A DNA stretch of 64,000 nucleotides from Bryobacterales bacterium (GTDB lineage Bacteria; Acidobacteriota; Terriglobia; Bryobacterales; UBA6623): positions 28,439 through 92,438 of the forward strand of contig JAPOOG010000087.1 of NCBI GenBank assembly GCA_026713545.1, written 5' to 3'. The notes under the pieces are model-generated. The model searched no databases. It saw nothing but the letters and a program-made list of their open reading frames with translations, and was not told the DNA's origin. The translations under genes and the position numbers were made by a program. Position 1 is the stretch's first letter, and each line of letters opens with the position of its first letter. Shown in pieces: positions 20,584-28,634 of the stretch.

Positions 20584-22317
20584 TCAAAAGTGAATCGGTT
20601 GACTCTGGAAGTGCCGGTGTCGGCGGTACGCGATATGAAGGTCGACATCGTAGGCTGCTACGGCGGCCCTGATCTTCGGGTCGCGTTTGATGAGTGTGAC
20701 CAAGAGCGTGTTCTCGCCGAGCAGCGGGTACTGCTCCGGCTGCAATGCGTACTCCAAGACGTACCCGTACGGACCGACGACCGTGTTCTCCATGACCCGG
20801 AAATGCAGGTCCGACGCGCGCCGTGCGGAATCCGAGAGTAACTCTCCGTTCCATCGGACATGGACCTCATCCAAATCCAACTCGATGTTCGTAAGGCGGA
20901 TCGCCAGCCGAACACTCTCCACGCGGTCACCACCCCAACGCGCCAGATCGTCGGCGACGCGGAGCGTCACGCGCAACGGTTTGCCTTCGTGGAGAACCTG
21001 AGGAAGAATCGGCCCCTTGACGGGGAACAGGCCCTCCGTGCTGTCGGCGCCCCGGGCCAGCGAGTGCACTATGTAGTGCTTGTCGGCGGTCGCGAGCAAG
21101 TCCGGATGCCCGAGCAGCCGTAGCGTTTCGTAATCTTCCTCGGTCCAAGGCCAGCCATTCGGCGCCCACATCCCGTCGCACAGCCCGAAACCGTCTGCAC
21201 CCTGCTCATATCCGAGCGCAGCGGCTGCATGCGTCATCGCCGCCGTCGCGTGGCTTTCGAGTTGCCGCCCGAGGTATCCACGGAAACCCATCAGTACGCG
21301 GCAGTTCGTACCACGTGTCAGTTCAACCGACGGTCGCAGGTCGAGGTCTTGATCCAGCATCAGCCTTCTGTTCTCAGGCGTTTCCTTCTTGCTAGCCGTG
21401 ATGCAGATCAGTCCGTCCACCAGACCCTCTGACACCCAGCGGCCCACCTCAAATCCGGGAATGTTCCAGGCAGCCTCTCCGCCGGCAGGCAGCCGGACGT
21501 AAATCCTCTTTCGGCGCTGCTGTTCCCGTTGCGTCCGGTCTGCGACTTCGCGCAGCCTCGCCAGCCATTCCGTCAGGATCGGGGCGAGCTTCGGCACTTC
21601 CTCGAAGCGGCAAAAGGGGCCGAATTCGTTGTCAATCGAAAGATCGACCTCCACGCCGTCGCTTTCATATCGGGCCAGCAGCTCTTCAAAAAGCCGGAAC
21701 CGCTCTTCGCGCACGCCGGCCCGCAGGAAGTTCATGCGCGCCGGCCCGAAGAAACGCCCCAACTCACTGGCAGCAGGATGACTGTCCGAACCGACGTAGT
21801 ATTCCGGGTGCTCGTAGACGAAGTCGCTCTTGCGGCCATATCCGCCCCCCAGCGAGCGGTCGCCGCCAACAATGCAAAGCGGGAGCGTCGGAAGGAACCA
21901 CAAGCCCTTCTCATGTGCACGGTCACACAGGATCTTCAGCGGGTCGTGTCCATCGTCGATGAGCTGTTTCAGGTTCCGGGCGGCGCGGTAGAAAATCGGA
22001 TGCGACCAGAAATCAACATTGTCTCCCCATTTCTCCCCGACAGCACTGTCGTACTGAACCACACCACCTTCGAGCCCGGCGGAGTAGATCAGCGTATCCA
22101 CGCCGCTGTTCACGAGTTGATCAACGGCGAATGTCAGATCATACGGCGTCAACGGCGGAGCAAACTGATAAAGGCCCGAGGCGTGCCGGCCGTCATCGTA
22201 GAAGAAGACACCGGGTTCACCGTCAGGAGATGGACCTGCGGTAGCCGAAGTCACTCCTCCCGACAAGACGGCTGGGGCACTCGCGCCCATCGTTCGCAGG
22301 AAGTTTCTGCGCTTCAT
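20584..22317 (-). CDS. Tat-exported protein of unknown function (possible glycoside-hydrolase-like barrel)
   Basis: ORF 20584..22407; likely start Met31 (22317) giving MKRRNFLRTMGASAPAVLSGG; ends LHIAYRRHRHFQSQPIHF. No family assigned with confidence. Confidence 0.75.
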   Translation of the reverse strand: MKRRNFLRTMGASAPAVLSGGVTSATAGPSPDGEPGVFFYDDGRHASGLYQFAPPLTPYDLTFAVDQLVNSGVDTLIYSAGLEGGVVQYDSAVGEKWGDNVDFWSHPIFYRAARNLKQLIDDGHDPLKILCDRAHEKGLWFLPTLPLCIVGGDRSLGGGYGRKSDFVYEHPEYYVGSDSHPAASELGRFFGPARMNFLRAGVREERFRLFEELLARYESDGVEVDLSIDNEFGPFCRFEEVPKLAPILTEWLARLREVADRTQREQQRRKRIYVRLPAGGEAAWNIPGFEVGRWVSEGLVDGLICITASKKETPENRRLMLDQDLDLRPSVELTRGTNCRVLMGFRGYLGRQLESHATAAMTHAAAALGYEQGADGFGLCDGMWAPNGWPWTEEDYETLRLLGHPDLLATADKHYIVHSLARGADSTEGLFPVKGPILPQVLHEGKPLRVTLRVADDLARWGGDRVESVRLAIRLTNIELDLDEVHVRWNGELLSDSARRASDLHFRVMENTVVGPYGYVLEYALQPEQYPLLGENTLLVTLIKRDPKIRAAVAAYDVDLHIAYRRHRHFQSQPIHF

Positions 22318-22699
22318 GGACTGGTTCTCGCTGACCAACGATACACCGACGCCCGGAGCGGGTGCAATCGTCGCTGGATTGAGATAGATGGTTTGATGTC
22401 GATTCAAGGAGATAATTCAGCCGCAGGGCGACAAGGCTAAGATTGCGGGGAATGATCGAGAGTTTTTTACCGCGCAGCCGGTCGAGGCGCGGTACTACGT
22501 CACTGAAACCGAGCCGCCTGACCACCAGTCCGTCTCGTGCATTTGGCAGCCCGAACTGCCAAAACCAGTCCTTCGCCGCACTGGCTCGGGCGCAATCGCG
22601 CCTCGACTTTCGGGGCTGCGTTGGTGCCACGATTCCTAGCAGATCGGAGAAGGCAGGGGCCTCAGAGAAAGGCATTCGCTCCGCTGGAAGAGTCCACGA

Positions 22700-23614
22700 T
22701 CAGCGTCCTCGACTGCGAATAGGTCTGCTCAGCTCTGCTCCAGAGTGATGCGGTCGGGCCGAGTCCTCCCGGTCGAACCGAGCAGCGTCACGACCGGACG
22801 TAAGCCAGCGCCGGGAGGCTTCCAGGGTCAGAGTCAGTTTCTCACGAGGCACACCCGTCACAAACGGCCGCAGGACGGCCTCGAACAGGGACGGGATCCC
22901 CCAGGTGAGGCTGATCGCTTCGCACTGCATGAAGGTTCCCTCGTCGCGTTCCTCGAACGAGCAGTAGTTGTTCAGCCGCCACGCGAGTCCGCGGTCCTTC
23001 CCTTCAGGCTTCGTGCGTTCCCGTGGCGTATCCGGGTGCTCGACTTCCAGGATCCGCGTGCTGCGGCTCGGCACGTGCATGCGCGTGTCGTCGACCGGGA
23101 TGTACTCCACGCGGTGCTCCGTGTCGGCTACCCACGTCAGGACCTTCTTGGTATACAGCCGCAAGTAGACCTTGAAGCGATTGTCCTGACGCGCCCGGAC
23201 CGCCGCAATTTGCACGTCTGGAGCGTAGATCTCGGGGTAGCGTTCATAGTCCTGCATCATCGCGATCGACCGATCGAGGGTAACGCCGGGAATGAGGACA
23301 GTGCCGATCCAGTGGTGCACCATGCCGGACGGGATGTCGACCTCGTCTCCGCCGTCCCGCGTCTCAAGCGGCTCAATGACGATCTCGCCGGATCGGAGCC
23401 GTTTGAGCACCTCCTCCCGGTCGGCGTCGGAGAGGCGGTCGAGCCAAAGGAATCCGGTTCTGCCGTCGATCTCCGCCTGCATGCGCGCCTCGGTCAAATG
23501 CACGTAGCGATCAAAGGCGCGAACTGTCTCCGGCTTCAGCTTCGCGGCGTCCGCCACGGCCGACGAGACCGCCAGGGCCATACACGCGATCACCGCCGAG
23601 CCTGTTAGTCTCAT
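22700..23614 (-). CDS. Exported protein of unknown function, possibly START/SRPBCC-like
   Basis: ORF 22700..23839; likely start at 23614 (MRLTGSAVIACMALAVSSAVADA signal peptide), then MVHHWIGTVLIPGVTLDRSIAMMQDYERYPEIYAPDVQ. Confidence 0.7.
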   Translation of the reverse strand: MRLTGSAVIACMALAVSSAVADAAKLKPETVRAFDRYVHLTEARMQAEIDGRTGFLWLDRLSDADREEVLKRLRSGEIVIEPLETRDGGDEVDIPSGMVHHWIGTVLIPGVTLDRSIAMMQDYERYPEIYAPDVQIAAVRARQDNRFKVYLRLYTKKVLTWVADTEHRVEYIPVDDTRMHVPSRSTRILEVEHPDTPRERTKPEGKDRGLAWRLNNYCSFEERDEGTFMQCEAISLTWGIPSLFEAVLRPFVTGVPREKLTLTLEASRRWLTSGRDAARFDREDSARPHHSGAELSRPIRSRGR

Positions 23615-24215
23615 CCCTGCCCTTCGATCACCGGCCCCATGCCGCAGTGAGACCTGATGCCGGCCGCCCTCATCCGTACAAAGCACGGAAAGGGCCGCAA
23701 TCGGCACGTGACTCCTCGACACGAGGAACGACAATGCTCGCACAGGCCGCCCAGCCACCCTCCGCGATCCCTGGAATTCACTAGAATAGCGGAGGATCGA
23801 CCTCGGGCGAACCAGTCCTTCGCCACCTGCCGGGGGCATTTCGCAGTTGCGGTATGAGTCGGGGACCGCCTCGGTACCTGATCAAGAAGGATTCGCCATG
23901 TCTGCAACCCGTCCACGAACCGTTCGTCGTGGAGCCACCACCCTCGGCATCGCGATGGCCGGGATGACAAGAGGCACGTCGGATCTCACACAGCCAGGGC
24001 AGAGTGGACCTCCCCCTCTCCGCAGAAGTCGGAGTCTGAAGTGCTGCTGCCGGTACTGCAGTGCTTGAGGCGCAGGCCTAACGTTACAGTCCGGGTGCGG
24101 ACCGCCGCGATCCGCGATCCTCCCATATCATCGCTGTGATAGAATGCGGTGCTACTTTACTCCATGCGCATCAGAGAGTTAGAGGCTGTGAGCCGGCCGG
24201 TCATGGCAGCGTAAG

Positions 24216-25136
24216 GTGAGCGTAAATCCCGCCGTTTACTCTTCCGCGGGAAGTCATCTCGAACAGTTCAGGAGCACTTGGCCGTTTCCGCATTTCGTGA
24301 TCGACGGCTTTCTTGACCCCGGGCTTTGCCAAGAAGTCCGCGATGCCTTCCCGGCGTTTAGCGATGAACGGGCGCGCAACGAGTTCGGAGAGACGGGGGG
24401 TAAGTCTGTCTACGAGAATCTCCCGAAGATCGCGCCCTGCTACGCCCGCTTGGACAAGGTTTTCCGAAGCAGGGAATTCTTGCATTGGTTGAGCCAGGCG
24501 ACTGGGATCCCCGATTTGCTGTACGACCGTGATTATGTCGGAGGGGGGACACACGAGAACAAGGATGGTCAGGAGCTCGATCCGCACGTGGACTTCAATT
24601 ACCATCCAAAGCAACGCTGGCACAGAAGACTGAATCTCATCCTTTTTCTGAACAAGCAATGGGACGACTCCTGGGGCGGCTCACTGCAACTTCATCTCGA
24701 CCCTTGGACGGATGCCTCGGCCAAGACCGTCCAGCCGGTTTTTAACCGCTGCATCGTGTTCGAGACGAGCGAGCGTTCTTGGCACGGCTTTCCCAAGATC
24801 CGATTGCCCGCCGATTGCCAGGAGACAACTCGTAAATCCGTAGCCGTCTATTTCTACACAAAGGAGCGTCCGCGCGAAGAAGTCGTACCGGAGCACGGTA
24901 CGTACTACGTTCCGCGTCGGATGCCGGATCATCTGCAAGCTGGCCATACACTGACCGATGCGGATGTCGCCGAACTCCGCGGTCTGTTGGCACGGCGTGA
25001 TCGGCAGATCCGCTACGAACGGGAACACGAACGTGAATTGAGGACTGTGTTCGCCGCCGTGATCGAGTCGCCAAGCTTTCGGATTGGCCGGGCCCTGACT
25101 TGGCCGCTACGCAAGGTGCGGGATTTGTTGAGATAG
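24216..25136 (+). CDS. 2-oxoglutarate/Fe(II)-dependent oxygenase family protein
   Basis: 306 aa; FPHFVIDGFLDPGLCQEVRDAFP, GQELDPHVDFNYHPKQRWHRRLNLILFLNKQWDDSWGGSLQLH (HxD region), RSWHGFPKIRLP. Confidence 0.88.
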   Translation: MSVNPAVYSSAGSHLEQFRSTWPFPHFVIDGFLDPGLCQEVRDAFPAFSDERARNEFGETGGKSVYENLPKIAPCYARLDKVFRSREFLHWLSQATGIPDLLYDRDYVGGGTHENKDGQELDPHVDFNYHPKQRWHRRLNLILFLNKQWDDSWGGSLQLHLDPWTDASAKTVQPVFNRCIVFETSERSWHGFPKIRLPADCQETTRKSVAVYFYTKERPREEVVPEHGTYYVPRRMPDHLQAGHTLTDADVAELRGLLARRDRQIRYEREHERELRTVFAAVIESPSFRIGRALTWPLRKVRDLLR

Positions 25137-25371
25137 TCTCCCGACCGATTGCGATACATGTGCGGCGAATGAGCTTCGCCCGGGCTCCGCCAAGTGGGTC
25201 TGCTCATTCGGGGACCAATCGTCGATGTTAAGCTCGAAGTAAAATCCGAACGCGCCATGCCCCTCCCATAGGCCGGTACAATTGTGTTATCCAGCCTTTC
25301 GAGGCAGATTCTTCCTGCACGTTCGGCACGGTTCAGCGTCCTAGAGTATCAGTAGGATCAGGATTGAGGGT

Positions 25372-25932
25372 ATGGCTCAAGGGGCAACCTCGGGCGTTAT
25401 GGAAGCGGAACCCTTCGTTGCGGTAGAGACTTCCGTAGAAGAGTCCAGTGATGCTGCGTTCATCGAGGCGCACATGCGCCGCGTGTTCCGCTTGGTCTAC
25501 CGGGTTGTCGGCAATATTCCCGACGCCCAGGATCTGACCCAAGAGGCCTTCGTCAAGGCCCTTACACGCCGCTCGCAGCTCAAGGATCCGAAGAAAGCTG
25601 CGCACTGGCTCGGGCGCATTGCTACGAACACCGCTCTGGATTTTGTCAGGCAGCGGAAACGGGTCAGCTTTGAGGGATTGGACAAAGCGCCGAATATCTC
25701 GACCGAGACGCCGGAACAAGCCGTCTTGCGGGGTGAGAAACGCTCCTACATCGAAGACGGGCTACGACTGCTCACCGAGCGAGAAAGGGCGGCGCTGGTT
25801 CTACGGGATATTGAAGGTTTGCCGGCGGTGGAAGTGGCCAGGCAGTTGAGATGCTCGCCGGCGACAGTGCGCTCGCACATAGCGAACGCACGAGTCAAGT
25901 TCAGAAGTTATGTCAAGGGGCGGAAGCGATGA
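25372..25932 (+). CDS. ECF-type RNA polymerase sigma factor
   Basis: 186 aa; HMRRVFRLVYRVVGNIPDAQDLTQEAFVKAL (region 2), LTERERAALVLRDIEGLPAVEVARQLRCSPATVRSHIANARVKF (region 4). Confidence 0.95.
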   Translation: MAQGATSGVMEAEPFVAVETSVEESSDAAFIEAHMRRVFRLVYRVVGNIPDAQDLTQEAFVKALTRRSQLKDPKKAAHWLGRIATNTALDFVRQRKRVSFEGLDKAPNISTETPEQAVLRGEKRSYIEDGLRLLTERERAALVLRDIEGLPAVEVARQLRCSPATVRSHIANARVKFRSYVKGRKR

Positions 25933-27098
25933 GCCTGTTCTACGTCGGCCATCCGAGAGAAACCGACCTCGCCCTATTCGCGGGCGGCGAGCTGGGTCCC
26001 CTTTCGCGCTGGCGCATTGAAAAGCACTTGCAGAGTTGCGAGCCGTGCCGAACGGCCGTCGCTGATTTCTTCCACCTGCAGGGCGATCTCGAGGAGTTGA
26101 GCGAACTGCCTTCGTCAGTGGACTGGGCAGGCATGTCACTGCGAATCTTCAAGGCCGTAGCCGAGGCGGAAGAAACACAGTCCGAGCCCGTCCGGGGCCA
26201 CTTCTTCCCGAAGCCGCCGGCGTGGCAACTGGGTTTGGCCACGGCCGCGGTCATTTGCGGTTTCATTGTCGTCCGGCAATTCCCCTTGCCCGTGGCTGAA
26301 GACGCGGTCATCACAGCAGCTGATGAACAGAAAGCGGTTTCGAGAGGGGCTCGGACGTTGGAAGGCGGCGGCGCGCTTGCGCCCGGCGTCTCCGCCGCTT
26401 CCAGCGAGTCATTCAGCAAGCCCTCCAGCCGGCAGCAGCAGCGGGAGAACCAGCCGCTCTCGGACGTTGATGCGGTCATTCCGGTCCGGGCCGTGGAACG
26501 TGCGGAAATGTTAGCCATGGAGGAAAAGCGCGCGGCACTTGCCGCCCGCACCGGGGCTTCTCCCCCAGAAGATCGTATGCGCGCCGTCGCACGGCCCGAG
26601 GCAGAGCCGCTCAGGCTGGCATCCGATGCGCAAGCCCATGAGAGTAGCCGGGTCGGCGCGGGCCGGGATGCCGTTTCCGAAGCCGACGGACGAGCCGCGA
26701 ATATTTCGGCGACCTCGGCTCCGACGGGTCCGCTCGGAGCCCAACGCAAGGACGCCGCAATGAACCTTGCTCTGGATCGCAGGGTCACGGGACGGGGGAT
26801 TCTCCGCGAGGAACTCGATCAGCCTATTGGCGGGAAGAAAAAAGCCTCTGCGGGCGAATTGCGACGGGCGAAGGCAAGCTCGGTCCCGGCGGATCGGCAG
26901 CCGGTTTCCCAGGAAGAACAGTTTGCAAGGTTGGGTGCATCTTTTGCCATGCAGATTGCCGGCGTGGGTGCTTCTATTGCGCCTCCCACCGACGGCAGCG
27001 AGATTGTCGTCGACGTCAAGACGGATGGCGGCGTACGTTTTCGGAGAGTCGATGCCGCCACGGGCCGCATTACGATTACCGATGTCTATGCGCAATAA
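25929..27098 (+). CDS. Putative zinc-finger (HC2-like) anti-sigma factor, single TM
   Basis: Start ATG at 25929 overlaps sigma stop (ATGA); ALFAGGELGPLSRWRIEKHLQSCEPCRTAVADF (H..CxxC), TM segment LGLATAAVICGFIVVRQF. Confidence 0.85.
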   Translation: MSLFYVGHPRETDLALFAGGELGPLSRWRIEKHLQSCEPCRTAVADFFHLQGDLEELSELPSSVDWAGMSLRIFKAVAEAEETQSEPVRGHFFPKPPAWQLGLATAAVICGFIVVRQFPLPVAEDAVITAADEQKAVSRGARTLEGGGALAPGVSAASSESFSKPSSRQQQRENQPLSDVDAVIPVRAVERAEMLAMEEKRAALAARTGASPPEDRMRAVARPEAEPLRLASDAQAHESSRVGAGRDAVSEADGRAANISATSAPTGPLGAQRKDAAMNLALDRRVTGRGILREELDQPIGGKKKASAGELRRAKASSVPADRQPVSQEEQFARLGASFAMQIAGVGASIAPPTDGSEIVVDVKTDGGVRFRRVDAATGRITITDVYAQ

Positions 27099-28299
27099 AG
27101 CTACCGCCGTCCTGCTCGGGTTCGCACTGCCGGCGGCGTTCGCCGTCTACAGCCTGACGATGTGCCGTGCCGTCCAAGCCCAGAGCGTAAGTGGGCCTGC
27201 GACGCTGTGGCAAGATCCTACTCAAGCCGTTCACGTCGCGATCACGTCCGACATCCCGTTGTCGCTCGTCTCGAAGGATCTGAGCAGCACCAGAGTTCAG
27301 ATCATGGGCGCCATCATGATGGTCGACCTGAAATGCCGTCTCGAGGTCCGCAACGAGAGTACGAGTTTCTTGCGCGGCGTCGTGATGGGTGTCGTTTCGG
27401 CCGAGCATTCACCTGGCGGCAAGGCTTCCGTGGCCCTGCCTAGTCTCAATATCGCGCCCGACGATACGACGGTATTGAACGTCGATTTGAAGCTCGTGCG
27501 ACCGTTTCCGTCGAACACGGATCACGCCGTTAACGTCGATATCGACGGCGCGCTCTTCACCGATATGGTGTTCCGGGGGCCGAACGAGTTCGATTCACGC
27601 CACAAGCTGGTGGTCTGGGAAATGGAGGCGGAGCGTGACCGTAGGCACTTCAAGTCGCTGCTCGCTTCCGGAGGGCGGGAGCAACTTGCCACTGCCATGC
27701 AGGCAAGCGTTCAGCGGCAGCAGCAACGGCCTCGCTTGAGGGCCGAGCTGGAACAGCAGTTGCGCAAGCTCATCAGCCCGCCTCGTCCATTGGTCCGGCG
27801 CGAACGGCGCATCCAGGTCTCCCGTCATCATTTTCCCGAGTCGCCGTTGGAGATCGTGTCCGGCAGTGCCCTTGTGGAAGGCTCGCGCGTGCGCGCGCCG
27901 GAGATCACCGTGAAGAACCGCTCTCAGAAGCCGGTGCGTTGGTACGAGCTCGGTTGGCTTGTCAGCGATGGCGACGGAGTCCGTTACACCGCCGGGCTCA
28001 TGCCCGCTCCGAAAGGGCGCTCAAGACTAGCACCCGGGGCTGAGGCTTCGACGCAATCGGATCACAGTTTCGTGTTGAATCGCGGTGGCGCCGCTCGCGG
28101 ACTCTCCATCGGCCGCATGAGCGGCTACGTCCGAAATGTCGAGTTCGAGGATGGAATCGTTTGGATCCCGACGCGGAACGACCTTGAAGCTTCGTCGCTG
28201 GACCGAGCCACGCCCGTGTCTGTCGAGGAACAACGCCTGACCCGGCTCTACGGGAGCCAAGGTGTCGAAGCCGTCATCGCCGAGTTGGCCCAGTTCTGA
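27082..28299 (+). CDS. Exported hypothetical protein in the sigma/anti-sigma unit
   Basis: ORF 26767..28299, real start near 27082/27088 (MSMRNKATAVLLGFALPAAFAVYSLTMCRAVQAQ), overlapping the end of the anti-sigma gene. Confidence 0.75.
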   Translation: MSMRNKATAVLLGFALPAAFAVYSLTMCRAVQAQSVSGPATLWQDPTQAVHVAITSDIPLSLVSKDLSSTRVQIMGAIMMVDLKCRLEVRNESTSFLRGVVMGVVSAEHSPGGKASVALPSLNIAPDDTTVLNVDLKLVRPFPSNTDHAVNVDIDGALFTDMVFRGPNEFDSRHKLVVWEMEAERDRRHFKSLLASGGREQLATAMQASVQRQQQRPRLRAELEQQLRKLISPPRPLVRRERRIQVSRHHFPESPLEIVSGSALVEGSRVRAPEITVKNRSQKPVRWYELGWLVSDGDGVRYTAGLMPAPKGRSRLAPGAEASTQSDHSFVLNRGGAARGLSIGRMSGYVRNVEFEDGIVWIPTRNDLEASSLDRATPVSVEEQRLTRLYGSQGVEAVIAELAQF

Positions 28300-28437
28300 G
28301 AGCCGCCTGCGACGGCTTCGGCGGCGAAGAAACTCGTTCCATATCGTTCGAACGAATCACGCCTCCGAGCAAGGCGCCGCGCCGTGCACCGAGGCATCTT
28401 GAGCATGCAGTCCTTTCGGCTGCCTCGCAGCCAGCCA

Positions 28438-28634
28438 GCCTTTCTCCCCATCTGATGGGGGAAGCACGCGGTAAGACCACCCTGACTACGTTGCCCTGGC
28501 TTACCGTGCCCGGTGAGGAAAGGCCGTGTTTCTGATTCGTGAAAGCCATTGACAGTGACTTGGTTCGGTCTGAAAGAAATATCTGACGGCCTTCTCACGC
28601 ATTTCACCTCGTCACGGGGTGAGGAGGCAGGCTA
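28438..28634. repeat. Dispersed TIR repeat family 1, copy B (degenerate)
   Basis: GCCTTTCTCCCCATCTGATGGGGGAAGCACGCGGTAAGACCACCCTGACTACGTTGC ... CTGACGGCCTTCTCACGCATTTCACCTCGTCACGGGGTGAGGAGGCAGGCTA; shares interior blocks with 57330-57510. Confidence 0.75.

Noticed and set aside
22560-23830. Short shared string ACCAGTCCTTCGCC at about 22565 and 23812
   Set aside because: Similarity is only about 15-20 bp and does not extend; could be chance or a decayed repeat, not supportable by eye.
23847-24068. Small plus-strand ORF MSATRPRTVRRGATTLGIAMAG... in the 23.8-24.2 kb gap
   Set aside because: Short, no clear ribosome-binding site or homology; composition not convincing.
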